Shown piece after piece: positions 12,090 to 24,915 of a stretch of DNA of 64,000 bases. Under the pieces are notes generated by a model. It saw nothing but the letters and a program-made list of their open reading frames with translations, was not told the DNA's origin and did no database searches. The stretch lies in assembly GCF_000699445.3 (NCBI RefSeq), contig NC_067195.1, positions 57,578,465 to 57,642,464 on the forward strand, written 5' to 3'. The first letter of the stretch is position 1. Each line of letters starts with the position of its first letter. Source of the DNA: Schistosoma haematobium (taxonomy: Eukaryota; Platyhelminthes; Trematoda; Strigeidida; Schistosomatidae). A program made the position numbers and the translations under genes.

Positions 12090-13070
12090 GTATTTGGTTC
12101 ACTTATCATCAATTCACGCTACTAACTTAAAATGCATATACGGGTCATCTGAAATTGTTGGTTTGTATGTTAATGTTAAAAATGTAACTTTTTTTGTTTT
12201 GTTTTAAATAACCAAAAGTAATGAATTCTAACAAACAATTATTTTAATTTTTTTTCAAGAATTAGTTTATACATCGTTGGTCTTATTAATTTTTTGCCTT
12301 AGAAAAGTATTTTAATATTGTAGCGCTAAACAGTTCCTCATAGTAATGGCAAATGAACATCTGACATTGGCATTAACCATCTCAATTGTACTGAACACGA
12401 CACTTAATGAAGGAGTTCAGTTCAGCGTTCACTTTAAATCAGTATAGCGTAGAATGCCTCTCCTCCAATATATTATGCCAGCTTAAGTTCATACATCACG
12501 ATAAGTTCGAATTTCTTCCAAATATATCTTCTCACTTAGTCTTCTTTTTCCTCTCGTACCGACTTCAGAATCATTTTCTTAGGAGAATCTTGAAGAACAG
12601 TACTGTAGAACCCTAAGGCATCTGACTGCGCATCAACCTGTACCTTAGTCGACAGTAAGGTCTTGACCTTGAATTTCGGATTAAAAATGCCAACCGAGTT
12701 GTTTTAATATATAGACATACATATAATTTATTATGTTCATATTATATAATATATTATCTATATATACTATTACAGTTATGTATAGTTTTTGACTGTTAGG
12801 TCTTTCCTTTGAGAGCTATATGTCTGAAGTTCACGTAAAAGTCCCCTAGATAAATGATCAGTTATCCAGTAGTTTATGGAATCAATCTTTTTATCAGAAC
12901 AAGTATGAAGAGTAAGCCAGTTTATTAAATATAGAAAGATAGTTAGAAAGTATAAAAGTAATGAAATGAAGGAGAGATGTTCCAAGTTGAAAGCAATGCA
13001 CCAAAACATTGTCAGTTTGTTTGGGTTAGATAAGTGATAGTCTAACAACAAAAGTGTGGATTTGGTGTCA
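12090..13070. other. Unassigned sequence, slightly less AT-rich at 12.34-12.66 kb
   Basis: About 12,340-12,660 is less AT-rich than its surroundings and holds open frames on both strands, but no conserved domain, clean exon boundaries or similarity to other repeats here. It may be an old repeat too decayed to name. Confidence 0.3.
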
Positions 13071-13320
13071 GTGGATATAAGTAGTATGGAAATTGGGATA
13101 TATCCCAGAAGAAGATTGAAATAATTCGATTGAAAAGAACAGAAATGGAAACAGAAATTATTCATTGTGACAACACAATTGAAAGAATCATGAAGCATGT
13201 GAAGAAAAACCTATGGAAGAGGTGCAAATTATATATTTAAAGTATAATTTCCATATTTTAGGTAGACACTCTGTAATTTCGTGTTCACCAATAAATTGCT
13301 CTCTCCCATTCAAATTCTTG
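13071..13320 (-). repeat. ~280-bp dispersed repeat, copy a
   Basis: It shares the order of landmarks with six other copies: GGATATAAGTAGTATGG, a purine-rich middle with AGAAGATTGAAAT, then ATATTTTAGGTAGACACTCTGTAATTTCGTGTTCAC. It is strongly diverged. Reading frames across it are chance. No partner in opposite orientation was found nearby. Confidence 0.5.
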
Positions 13321-14089
13321 TTTACCACATAGGTATTCGATTTTATTTTATTCTTGAATATTTTCAACAAGTACCTAAAATTTTTGATTAACGCTTTGGT
13401 CATATGACTCGCACAACAATCTCGTATTCATTTCATTAATTTTTCTAGGATCATTTCAGTAAAAATAAGAGAAAATTATCACCTGATAAAATAAAAGGTA
13501 CCAATCAGAATTGTTTATTGATAAGATTATTATGAAAATTAGAAAGTAAAATTAATCGCTTAGCATAAATGAATAGTATTTTACAACATAGTGTTACTTC
13601 ATCGTTTTGAAGAAATAAGTAAACCACATGGAGTTTGAAGATGTTGGAAAAAAAGCAGAAAATCATCATGGTTAAAGTATAATGGTACATACATTGAATT
13701 CATAGATTAATTTTTATTTGTATAGTATCGAAGTCTTGATCAAACACAGTACTTACTAGTTTACTGATCCATTATTCATTATCAATCGGTTTCTAAATGG
13801 TGCCAGAGTTGACGCTGCCATTACTATGGAATACTTAGCGTACATCAACATGATTTAAACTACTTATACAAGATTCTGTGTACATGCAATTTGTCAATTA
13901 AAAGTAAAAATAGCATAGAAATTAAACTTATGTGTTTTCAAGTTATCTCAGTATATTGTTTTTATTTGACACAGGTTAATAAATTTAGATTGTAAACGCT
14001 AGTTAGAAGTCTCAAAAGAAATGAGCTATAATAATTTTATTTTAGTTATTACAGAATAAATAAAATCTAGATTAAAGTATGTGACTTGT

Positions 14090-14345
14090 AGATTGCATTT
14101 GGCATGGACAGGTCTCATTTAAAGGATTGGAACTCGGACCTTTCAAACGCAAGACGAATTCATTGTCGTAATTAAAGTTTATTTCGATTCACTTTATGGC
14201 CCGATGATCGTTTGCCACTTTGGATGAAAACAGTTTGACTCTCTGACAATGAATTCGATTCATATTGCCAAAGAGTCGGATATAAGGATGAAACAGCTGT
14301 CCAGTGTTCTGTGGTTATCAGTGGTGATCCAAGATCGATCTATGA
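14090..14345 (+). mobile_element. Possible degraded Sm-alpha-like SINE
   Basis: It contains GGAACTCGGACC, and later AAGGATGAAACAGCTGTCCAGTG, which resembles the distal part of a hammerhead segment (GGACGAAACGGCCGTCCAGTG) with several changes, followed by a TGGTTATCAGTGGTGATCC tail. The upstream half of the core is not recognisable. The call rests on partial resemblance only. Confidence 0.3.
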
Positions 14346-15540
14346 AGATTGCTACCTACAAATTAAATTAGTTCACTTCAAAGAAATATATTATTTATTT
14401 AAACTGAATTTCGTTATTTCATCATATCAAATCAGCTGTTAAAATATCGTTATTAGTGAATACAGATTTCATCTTCGTTGAAAACCGAGTCATCCTACTT
14501 GATTGAACGAATGGCAATGAGGATTGATTAAGTTTTTATAAACGCTCTCACTCAATCAATAACAAGTGAACAAAAAACAATGCATTCGAAATTATCTATC
14601 GTATTCTGTTAAATTTACCACATAGTTTAGTTATACACTGAACAAACAGTAGAAGACGTCAGAATCCATATTAAAAAATCAAACCACTGAATTCATAAGC
14701 ATTTTATACAATTGCACTCTCAACCTTGACGACCAACATATGAAGGTAAACATAGCTGACACTAGAGAAGAATAAAATATCTTATTCCATTGCACTTTTA
14801 TTGTTAAAGAATTCAGGTTTTTTCATTCACTTTGTCATTTTTCTCCTCACTCTTACATAACAGTTATTGGATATTTTCTTAACAAACTTTTGCATTCTCA
14901 TGTTCAATATTATGTAATCTGTCAGTTCTCGAACTACATTTTCCAATCCACTTATTTTGCTAAACACTAGGCAGCAAAGTTTTATTTGAGACTCATTATG
15001 ATAAACAAACGAACTTAGACCAAATTTTGCTTAGAATATTCATGTCTTATGGTATTTACAATGATTTTATACTAAAGTGACGGAATTCAGTCAGCTTTTA
15101 CCAAATTGTGATCTCTTTCCGAAATCATCTGTTAATCAGTGCTTTACCTCATATTTCATGACTTTTATTGAAACTTTACGAATCTACATGGAATTTAGTC
15201 ACTAGGTGGTATCATTATCTTTGTCGAGGTACAGATTTCATAGTTATTCTTTCCATCAGACATATTTTTAACTGTTAAGAGCTGAAATACTACTGAATAA
15301 AAGGCTTATTGGAGAGCTGTCACATATTCACTTGGAATTCCCTTAATGTTTTTTTAATTATTCAACTCTTAAGCAGATTTTATGTTATTGCATATAAAAT
15401 ATTTTTGCCCATGTTACCCAAAGAATAGTCTCACCATGTCAAATTGATTTATTAGTTCTTATAAGATGATAACTGTGAATAAACACTTTTTAAATAAAAA
15501 GAGTAAATAAGAATGTCTTTTATTACAGAACGGATGAAAT
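14346..15540. other. AT-rich stretch, nothing recognised
   Basis: No coding, RNA or repeat feature is supported here. Confidence 0.45.
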
Positions 15541-15544
15541 GTGA

Positions 15545-15745
15545 CTTATATTAGAATTCAGGACGAGCATTTTGTCCTATCTGGGACTCGTCAACTGGAT
15601 GTCTCTAAAACTAAAAATCGGTTTCCACTCCGAGACTTGAATTAATAACCATTTACCTCAAATACTATCGAATTATCCACTCAGCTACTGAGTCCAAATA
15701 GTCGCTCGCTTGTATAATGTGCACAAGATGCTCATTTGCAAACCA
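15545..15745 (-). mobile_element. Sm-alpha-like SINE with hammerhead remnant
   Basis: On the minus strand, A-box-like TAGCTGAGTGG and B-box-like ATTCAAGTCTCGG are followed by a hammerhead segment (15,553-15,600). This layout of Pol III boxes upstream of a hammerhead matches the schistosome Sm-alpha family. The core reads TTGACGA instead of CUGANGA, and GAAA has become AAAA, so it should be inactive. Confidence 0.65.
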
Positions 15746-16925
15746 GGACTGATCAAGTTTCAGTCAAAAATATCAACAATCGGATGATAAAAATCATTTA
15801 AAATTGAATTAAGTGTCTGTTATTATTAATTTCTTGCAGTTTATGGTAGACCGCTAAGTTCAACATTGAAAATGTAACTTATAGCTATAAAAGAAGAAAA
15901 AAAATTAGAAATCAATAAATGATAAATCGGATATTATCATCTGGTGATTGATAATTTTATCAACCTTAATAATGATACGTGTTTAGCTGAACAAAAACAA
16001 AAGCTTTTAGAAGGTAAATTAATTTCTATACAATTTGTTCTATATCAAAAATGGAAAAAGAAATCGAAACATTTTGAATCCTTAAATATACAATAGATAA
16101 AAATCCTTTATATTTAAATATGGTTTTGATATTTAAAAGAATATAAACATTTTAATTAAATTGTTTTCCTTCTCTTTCCTATCACGTTTCTGATTAGTTT
16201 TGTTTTTCATAAAGAATTTTAAACAGAAAAGGAAAGAACTAAATTTTTTCATCAGTTTTAATATTTGCCAAAATCATACGGCATCTAAATATAATAAATT
16301 AATCCCAAGGGTTAAAATTGCTCTTTCACTAAATTGGAAATCGATTGGTACTTGGAAATAAATTTTTAATGATTAGTACAAAACGTTGAAAGTATTTAAA
16401 TCTCAAGACATATATTCGTTAATCCATTCATAGAATAGTTATCCAATTAATTTATCTACCATGGACATCAAATATATCAAAGGAATTTTCTCTATGTAGT
16501 ATCGACATGAAACACTGATTGTTTTGTAGTTTCTGCTGGATTCGATTTTCTTTTATACAGTAAGTTTTAAACATTTCTGAAGATCAGGTTAAAACGAAAA
16601 ATGATCAAACAGTTTATTTCTACATTTAAATGCTCAGATTGCTTGTAAGCGTATATAATTCAATTAGCTATGGAAATAAGTTAGCACAGTGATGGGAAAT
16701 GATTCAACAGTCAAACTTCCGAACAAAATTTTTTTACTGATATCTATCATCACTGTATTCACAAATGGTTACATACGTCCATCGCATGAGGAATGTTCCC
16801 CAAGCTTCTAAACATGAATTCAGAAGAAATACGACGAAAGCATAGCGGTGTACTAGTGTGAAGCACAAAAGCCATTTTTAGTCAGCGTTTTATAAATGTG
16901 AGACGAGGTTCTCAGCTTCAAATGG

Positions 16926-16929
<4 letters not shown>
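15746..16929. other. AT-rich stretch, nothing recognised
   Basis: No supported feature was found. The AT content rises further towards the microsatellite at 16,930. Confidence 0.45.

Positions 16930-16964
<35 letters not shown>
16930..16964. repeat. (TA)n microsatellite
   Basis: Uninterrupted TA dinucleotides directly abut the left end of a LINE-B fragment. Confidence 0.95.
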
Positions 16965-16965
<1 letters not shown>

Positions 16966-17140
16966 TCAGTGCTGCCAAAAACTCTGCATTTTATCAGCGT
17001 CTTTACCAAACAGGACTATGTCATCTATGTATTCTAAGTCGATAAGTTGACCTCCTGGTAGGAGATCAATGCCCGAAAATTCAGTCAACGAGAACGTTAT
17101 CTCCAGCAGTCGGTCTATGATGAAGTTGAACATTTATTTT
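16966..17140 (-). mobile_element. LINE-B reverse transcriptase scrap
   Basis: Its reverse complement aligns almost base for base with 52,900-53,065 of the long LINE-B copy. It encodes the FNFIID motif, the GIDLLPGG loop and a catalytic motif read as YIDD. The fragment is about 170 bp, has no LINE ends, and is bounded by TA microsatellites on both sides. It is a broken piece rather than a standard 5'-truncated insertion. Confidence 0.85.
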
Positions 17141-17157
17141 CAACACTGCATACCGTC

Positions 17158-17178
17158 ATATATATATATATATATATA
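17158..17178. repeat. (TA)n microsatellite
   Basis: A short run of TA dinucleotides about 20 bp beyond the other end of the LINE-B scrap. Confidence 0.9.
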
Positions 17179-20100
17179 ATATGATACATGTTTTGGTAGC
17201 AATTCATCAAATTTTACATAGGCATACATAATTCAACATTTTAGAATACATTGACATCGGGATGACAGAAATTTTAGTTCTATTTCAAGTTTGAATGATA
17301 ATATTTTAACTGATAACCTTTTGTGTTTATAAACAAAAATACTGTTTTAATCAAAGGTCAAAATTCGTTAGAAATGACCTTAAAAGACCTCTTCTGAATT
17401 AGCTAATTTTTTAATAGTATCTCAAACGATGTACAAATATATATATATTTCAATTATGAGCTGAAATAAAAAACATACAAGTGATCACTATAAGTAGATG
17501 TTTTTATAAGAAACTTCTAAGTCTCATTAAATAACGACGATTTTATGAGTGGGAAAATAGTTTTATAACGAACTAGCACGAACTGGGGAATTATCACGAA
17601 GTATTCAAATTGTTTTTATCGGAGTCTCTTAGGAAGTGAAATACCACGATAATAAGCAAAATTGATGTCATGATTTTCCGGTCACCTGACGATCCAGACA
17701 TTCTCGATTCTTCTTGAAAGTTGATTGTAGTTAAAAAATGTTGAAAACAGGGTTTTGATACGCCAACTCAAATGTATTATTGTAAACTTGAAGGCTGAAA
17801 GTCTGAAGTTCATTCCGTAAGGCGTCGTAGGGAAATATAAAATGGGGGAGATATGGATTATTCCTTCATTTCGCTACTATTGTCGGTTTTTGATGAAATC
17901 TACTCTGAATTGTGCTGTGCAAATATAAATAAACATCAGTTTATTATTGGAGAAGCTATTTACAACAAACGTTTGTCAGGTGGATCAAATAAATTGGGTC
18001 GACATTCAATATGATTTAAATTTCTAACTGGCTTCTGGTTTAAAAATATTGAATAGTTCAATTTTTGTAGGAAATTAAATTGCTAATCCTTTTTATCATT
18101 TATCTAAATCCATTTGTCTGTTAAGTGCTACGGTTTAACTAGATCAATGCATCTCCTTTGACAAAGTAACTTCAAATAACTTTTATCAAGTTGTAAAGAA
18201 TACGACTAACTCGATTTATATGACAATGTTTCAAGTTTAATGGTTAAAAATTCTTCATACTACTTTCAACAAAATCCAGCCTCATAATTAACGGCATATG
18301 TTACATTTATTGATAATGTATAGCAGTAAAATGCAATTATTTCAGTCTTAGTAAATAGATTGAACAGACGGATACAATTACAAATTAACTACTTAGAATC
18401 CTAACCATTCATGTTTAAACTAAGCTACACTTGAACATTATTCAGTGAAAATTTAGTAACTAACAATAAATTTCTCCATATTCTTGAAAAAATTGTATGA
18501 GAAATCTATGTAGTTTGGAATCCAGATACGTGGTTTTACTAAAAACATTCTTACAAATAGTGTAAATGTGTAATTTGAAAATCATATGATTTCTTAGTAG
18601 TAGATAAACGTGTGTGTCATACACCGTTATCATATTACACATCTGGTCCATATATAATGTACATATGGTAAACTGGACTGATATGAATTTTGATACAAAT
18701 GTACTAGGGTGATTCTTTTCAGTTGAAGTTATGTTTGGTAAATTAATTCAATAATTGAATGTTCAGTGACTTAAGAAAACATTATCAATGTCACAGTAAA
18801 AAATACTTACCACTTTTACAGTTAGTCATTTTGTAGCACAGGATAAAATACTGTGGAAATAAGTCTTTTGAAAGGTTATCTTTTGTGGATCCAAACGATA
18901 TATCATACGTAATATATATATATCGTAGCAAAATAACTTTAGTTACTGTGTCAACAGAACTAAACACTGGAATAAGAATGGATTTTCAAATCCTGATGAA
19001 GAATCACAAGAAATAAGTTCCGAGAATTTTTCAAAGAGGAAAATGTAGTGTCGATTATTATGCTAAGCTCATATACCTTATTCTAGATTTCGAACAGGCC
19101 AATTTATTCATTCTACTTGAGTCATGTTTTGACCTTTCGCTTACCAACCTTGACTGTTTTTATATGAACATATGTGTGTGTACATTTATTATCCTGTTCA
19201 TCACATGTCTGTCGCTTATTTTTGTGTGACTAAATATTGATTAACGCCTGACTGAATGGAGTTGGCTCACATTCCTGCTCCACTGCGTGTCGCTTCACTC
19301 TCTCTTCCTCGCTTCCTTCGCTACGGCTCTCTGATTATCTATTCCAATCAACGATTGCAAAAAATATAAGTATTGGGAAATCCATTCTCGTATTTGACTT
19401 ATTTAATTCCGTTATTCACTAACGCAGTCTAAGTCGATAACTATATACGAAGATAGGCGACATTATCTATTTCAATAACATTCATACGACCAAATTGGAG
19501 TCAGATTTAGGGCCACTAAAAGAAAAAACAATTACGGAAAACCAAACAACCGATGTGATAATGCTTTTTTGAACATTAAATACATCACGTACAATCTAAT
19601 AATAGATGGGGAAAAAATTGGAAATTATTTCTCTGGTAAATACTGAGTTCATGTGAAGGCTCGGAATCTTTATGAGATATCACAACAGATTGTAATGAGA
19701 TATGTTACTGCCCACATGACCTAAAAATTGCACTCATTGTATCACTAGACTATGTTCAACTCTAGTTTCATTAATATAAAATTAGATTAGTAATGTTATA
19801 TCCACTTAGTGTTGCTATAAATTAATCTCACTTAACAGATGCATTGTATACATCCAAATGTTATTTTGTTTCAATGCGAATTTTCATCAATTACTTATCA
19901 AACCATGCATTTGTCACTAGAGGTCGTATACTCCTGTATAGTTAAGTCGTTAAATTGTTAATAGTTTATGATACGGGGTAATGAAATTCATAAAACAATA
20001 AGATGTCACCATGCCACTGTACATTGCTTTTTCAGTTGAAATTTCATAATAACTTACATAGTATTATTTATTGGCAATGACTTTTCACTCTACAATAGAT

Positions 20101-21312
20101 AAGATTATGGTTCCAAACACAATCACATGATACCCGGTGCTTCCCGCAATTCTTTAACTAACTGTTATTCCAATATGGATAATCTTTAACAATCTAAAGC
20201 ATTAATATCTACCCAAATAACTTAAGGGTAAAGTCTCTGAATTTCACACCGTGTTGTGCCACCTTAAATAAAAATAAAGGATACACATGTTTCTACAAAA
20301 ATGAATGTATACGATAGTGACAAATATATGGACTAACAGATAATCACCTGGAATCAATTAACAGAAATTAAAAACTATTCTTCCTACAGAATAACAATTC
20401 TGTCGAAGGTAATAAACCTTTCTAAGTTAAATTAACAATGTCAATTTATCTGACTTAAAACAAAGGTGACTTTGAATGGAAGTTTTATATTGAAAGTTGA
20501 GTTTCATTGGTCTAAAGATATTTTGACAGAAAAATGACACAAATGGTTTTCTTGAAGTTCATTTATCAGGAAAAAGTGATTTATATTTCCATGTGTCATT
20601 CGCTGAGGTTTCAATCAGGTTATACATTTGAAAAGAGTAAATATTCTTATTTACTCAGTAAAGCATTTTCAAGGTTCTGTCAACTGTTTTATAATGACGT
20701 GTTCAGTAGTCCATGCTTTCGATCTCTATATAATGGTGATATTTTATGACAGGAGCAGTTATTTGTATTTTCTACGATAATGAAGTTTAACTAGCTTCAA
20801 CTAACAATAAAAGCATATAATTTTGTTTTTATTCATCTAAGTTTATGCTGTACAACCGTATTTTGAAAAATGACAACTCTGTAGTTTTACGAACCTAGTC
20901 ATTGATTCTTCACCATTCATTGTCGTTGTCACTTATTCAACATCCTCACCTCTCGGTGGTATTTGATAAAACACATACACTAAGCACAGGAGACCTAACT
21001 TATCTATCGACAGTAACAACCATTTTGAATATGTTGATTAAATTATGGAAAAAATAAAATTTTAAGAATCTTCTATATAATAGTTATTCTTTTTGCATCA
21101 CAATGTGTGCTTATAAAATTAATTAATTATGTATCCAGAATTCCATTTTTCTATGGGTTAACTGGTTGAGAAAACGATTGGAACTGTATAATGGATCTGA
21201 AATATGTCTGTTAAATAAAAGGAAACAGAAGAAATACCTGGACGAGACATTATACACATTTCCTTAGCTTTGTACTTCTACAGTATAAAAGAAACCTGAT
21301 CAAAACTTTTAG
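17179..21312. other. 4.1 kb without recognised genes
   Basis: Mostly AT-rich. One tract at about 19,060-19,350 is less AT-rich and has a pyrimidine-rich core (CTCTCTCTTCCTCGCTTCC). It resembles the kind of sequence found in LTRs or old repeats, but I could not define its ends. The ORFs at 18,460 and 20,534 have no domain or splice support. Confidence 0.35.
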
Positions 21313-21996
21313 TTACCGAATAAGCACTGTTCTACGGATATAGTTCAAGTAGAGTTAAACACCTTGAGTAATACTCTTAGTAGGAATGGTTACCCTAGAA
21401 AGTTTATAAGTAAGTATATGATCGCGAAAGTGCGAATAGGCGAAATACAAATGGTGAATAAGATATCCCTGTCCATGCGCCTACAATTCAGAAGGGATGC
21501 GGCTAGAGAAATGTTAACTCAGAGATTACTCAGAACAACCCAAAAATCTTTCAACGCCGGAAAACTACGATTAGTGTTTTCTACGCGCTTGATGGTGACA
21601 CTTAGGCTAAAAAATTAATTACCCAGAATAACAATTTCATTCTGTATTTATCAGTTCGATTGCTCCTGTGGAGCAAGTTATATTGGTCGAAGTTCAAGGA
21701 ATTTATATTTTCGTGCTCGCGAACACCTCCCAGGGTGGCTAAGCAAAGGTCTGGTGAAGAAAGGCAACAGCTCGATTTTGGCCCATTTAGTGCAAACTGG
21801 TGATAGTGTCAGTATAAACCAATCCTTTTCAATCATTTATCAGGTCAGTAATTTTTTGCCAACGCTTGTCAGACTTAAAGTCTTTCAAATAGCTGAAGCA
21901 GAAACCGGAACTACGCGCACAAAAAATATCTTCAACCGCTTCTTCTCCTCTGGCCAGCCTCAAGGCCAATTAATCAATAGTACTTTTAGCTATTGA
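21313..21996 (+). pseudogene. Penelope-like element: RT C-terminus plus GIY-YIG nuclease
   Basis: One frame is open from 21,313 to the end at 21,996, interrupted by a single TAA at 21,616-21,618. The first part has the NGYPRKFI block typical of the region between RT and nuclease in Penelope-like elements. After the stop comes a GIY-YIG endonuclease: IYQFDCSCGASYIGR with its Cys pair, REHLPGW, then AHLVQTGDSV. This endonuclease would nick target DNA for insertion. The RT core is absent, so it is a 5'-truncated dead copy. A second, more damaged copy is at 45,550-46,100. Confidence 0.8.
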
Positions 21997-22075
21997 ATAA
22001 CTTACTTTGACTATTGTACTTACAACCTTCTGTTGTCAAATGTAATTGTCTCTGTTACCTTTATTCACTAATCTT

Positions 22076-22112
22076 TACATTATTATTATTATTATCATTA
22101 TTGTTATTACTG
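22076..22112. repeat. (ATT)n microsatellite, imperfect
   Basis: A run of TTA/ATT triplets with a few interruptions lies between the Penelope-like fragment and the histone-like copy. Confidence 0.8.
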
Positions 22113-22292
22113 GTTAAACATTATTATTAATCTCCCCAATACATGATTCATTTACTCCCCATTCATCCCACCTCATTTTTGCACAATATAGTCTTCCATT
22201 AAACAATTGATCGAAGTGTAATTGCACTATTATTTCTCTCACCCTATCAAACCCATATTTATTCTGATCATGGATCTTGAATGTTCACAGTC

Positions 22293-22634
22293 ATGGCACG
22301 AGCGAAGCAGACTGCCCGCAAGAGTACAGGTGGGAAGGCTCCACGAAGGCAGTTAACTACCAAAGCGGCACGTAAAAGTGCACCAGCAACGGGTGGTGTT
22401 GAGAAACCTCATCGTTATCGACCTGGACTAGTTGTCCTACGTGAGATTCGTCGTTATCAAAAATCAACCGAACTACTGATACGTAAACTGCCCTTCCAGC
22501 GTTTGATGAGGGAGATTGCCCGAGACTTCAAGACTGACCTTGGTTTCCAAAGCTCTGCTGTTTCTGCTCTTCAGGAAGCTGGCGAAACCTACCTGATTCA
22601 AGTTAACATTCTATATGAGTCATCTCAGCATTAG
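22293..22634 (+). pseudogene. Histone H3-like copy, 3' truncated and divergent
   Basis: Histone H3 is a nucleosome core protein. This intronless frame encodes 113 residues against 136 for H3 and matches from the start through the middle of the histone fold ([40 protein letters not shown]). The start chosen is the ATG giving MARAKQ; an in-frame ATG four codons earlier is probably chance. After [11 protein letters not shown] it stops matching and ends in an unrelated tail, so the last ~33 residues (alpha-2 end, alpha-3) are missing. Substitutions hit normally invariant tail sites: T3A, K18R, A21T and K36E (numbering without Met), plus T45L, A47V, Q76R and R83G. SSAV at 86-89 fits canonical H3 better than H3.3. 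It is probably a processed or broken pseudogene. A divergent variant is possible but would lack much of the fold. Confidence 0.75.
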
Positions 22635-22905
22635 CAATTTGATTCTATCTTGTTTGACAATCCCAAATTTACATGTTTTAAACGATGCACATTGCCCTTA
22701 AACCGGTCATTTTTCGAATTATTAATTTTGACATTTAATTGTAGAACCTGAAAAGAATTTCTCGAAAAGAATATTCTTTGTCCAAATATTGCACTCATTT
22801 TTTAATTAGTTTCATTTCTATGAATAATACATGTTTTCACGATGCTGTTAGAAAATGTGAAGTACCTAAATAGCGTTATAAACCTACTAATTCCTGTTAC
22901 CCCTC

Positions 22906-23575
22906 GTGAAAGAGCATAAGATGCTCACCAGGATTCCACATCGAACTCTGTCCTCGGCAATCCTTCTCAGTCGCTCCCAGTTGCTATTTATTCTTTTCGT
23001 ATCTGCTTCCGACTCCCGACTCAGTGTATTCCTTGGTCTTCCACTTTTCCGTTTACCTTCAACATTCCAAGTTAGTGCTTACATTGTGACGCAGCTTGAT
23101 AGTTTCTGCAGTGTATATCACATTCACCTCCAAAGTCTTTTCCTAATTCACTCTTCAGATGGAGGCTGGTTTCTTCTCTCTCACAGAAGGCTGTTGCTGA
23201 TGATGTCCAGCTAACGGATATTGAGTATCTTGCGTAGACAACTATTTATAAATACTTGTACCTTCTTGATGATGGTTGAGGTAGTTCTCCAAGTTTCAGC
23301 TCCGTGCAGTAGAGCTGTCTTGACGTTGGTATTCAAGATTGTGACTTTAATATTGGTTGAGAGTTGTTTTGAGTTCCATATGTTCTTCAACGGTGGGAAT
23401 ACTGTCCTTGCTTTGCCAATCCTCGCCTTCACATCTTCATTAGATCCTTCACGTTCATCGATGATGCTACTGTCCAGATACGCATAAAATTCCACATCTC
23501 TCAGATTTTCTCCATCAAGTGTGATTGATATGGTGTTCTCCGCGTTGTATTTGAGCATCTTACTTTTTCCCTTAT
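22906..23575 (-). pseudogene. SR2/RTE-like LINE, RT C-terminal fragment
   Basis: On the minus strand the frame at 23,211-23,558 encodes the post-palm region of an RTE-clade RT: the NAENTISITLDGE strand, a YLDSSIIDE segment, [27 protein letters not shown], and INSCLRKIL. Below 23,210 the extreme C-terminus continues in other frames. The catalytic domain and endonuclease are absent (5'-truncated). It is closely related to the copies at 5,050-6,035 and 48,385-50,152. Confidence 0.85.
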
Positions 23576-23579
23576 ATAT

Positions 23580-24155
23580 GTTGAAGCGTTATAAAGGAGT
23601 GATAGTGACGATTAATCAATTTTAATATAATCGTAAATAATGGTCTGATTTACTAACATGAAAAAATAGTACCTGGAGGATTCAGAAAAATTTTTATATT
23701 AATTAGTCAGTAATTGTTATATATTAATAGGAACTTCTGTTTTACATAAAACTAGTGAAATCAACTTTACTTCTATAGTTCCATCATAATCCATTATTAT
23801 CGGATCATATGATGTTAATAACTTCAGACCAATTGTAACGTAAGATTATTTTGCAAATTAAACTTTTGTGTTAGAAAAATGTTAACTTTCCCTACGGTCG
23901 TTAATCGTTCCATAAAAACAATGAATATTATGAAATTTCATCGCCAATAAATATATAATTAATGATTGTAATTGGTTGTAACTTTTTGAAAATTTCACTA
24001 ACAATCAAACCAAGATTGACACCATGAGGATTTTATCTGTTGACTTAAAATGGTTGTCTGTTTCAAAATAACTGGATCAAAAACTCATATAGATGTTGAC
24101 TACCTTAGTAGATAACAATGAAGTCAAACAAAACATAGTCTTCTCATTATTCATT
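23580..24155. other. AT-rich stretch, nothing recognised
   Basis: No feature is supported on either strand. Confidence 0.45.
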
Positions 24156-24159
24156 TTGT

Positions 24160-24440
24160 ACTAAAGGAACACTCAGGTGGTAAGGAACACCTTATCATTC
24201 AGTGCAAAATTACAGAGTTCTTTCGTAAAATGTGAAAACCATACATTAAATACTCCACTTGAAAATCTTCCAATAACTGTCCTTTACATCCTTCATGGTT
24301 CTTTCAAGTCTCAATTCATTTATGTATCCCTTTCTGTTTTCTTCAGTTCAATCTTCTCAACCTTCTTTTGATTGCCATTTCACGTTCGACTGGTGTTAAA
24401 CACTACGTATGTCCGTCAATGTAAGTAGCATACACTACAA
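24160..24440 (+). repeat. ~280-bp dispersed repeat, copy b (left arm of pair b/c)
   Basis: It starts near GGAACACTCAGGTGG, runs through TTCTTTCGTAAAATGTGAAAACC and a CAATCTTCTCAACC block, and ends GTAAGTAGCATACACTACAA. The same series is found in copies d and f. Copy c lies 740 bp downstream in opposite orientation. Confidence 0.65.
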
Positions 24441-24830
24441 TAAGAATATGAATATTTATAAGAAACTGAAAATTCAACTCAAAGAAACTTTGAAAATAAA
24501 CAATGTTATCAAATATACTGAAAAACGATATGCATTCTAAACAAGTCATATCAAGGCAATGACAACTTAATCTGTTCACTCAGAAATATCGCGATCATGA
24601 TCATAGAACCAAAGATCGTACTTGTGAACTGATAAACAGTCTTAAACGAACATATTCATGACATCTTTTAAATGTATCGTCAATTCTTTCGTTTTTCACT
24701 GCCAAAATTTGATGTTAAATAAAGTTGTTTTATCAGTAAAGGATTTTTTTCAATGAACGAATAAATTATGATAGTCATGACTGTATTAAAAATTTGTAAC
24801 ATTTATCAACTTACCATGATATAAAAAAAG

Positions 24831-24915
24831 GAAGAATGTATTTGTGAAATCTCAGTGGATGAATTCAAAGTAAATCTAACGTTTCGTCTGGCAATCTAGT
24901 TCAAGCTTTTTATGA
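24831..24915. repeat. ~85-bp dispersed repeat, copy 2
   Basis: It matches 6,178-6,268: GAAGAATGTATTTG, then AACGTTTCGTCTGGCAATCT, then GTTCAAGCTTTTT. It lies between the arms of the b/c repeat pair. Confidence 0.5.

Noticed and set aside
12004..12207. 67-codon frame with an Ile-Tyr run
   Set aside because: The run is the (AT)n microsatellite translated.
12776..13403. 140- and 71-codon minus-strand frames
   Set aside because: Hydrophobic, low-complexity frames partly inside the ~280-bp dispersed repeat; no domain, no splice support.
22600..22634. An intron in the H3-like copy that would restore the C-terminus
   Set aside because: GTTAAC after LIQ could be a weak donor, but no sequence encoding the missing H3 end is present in the next 300 bp before the SR2 fragment.
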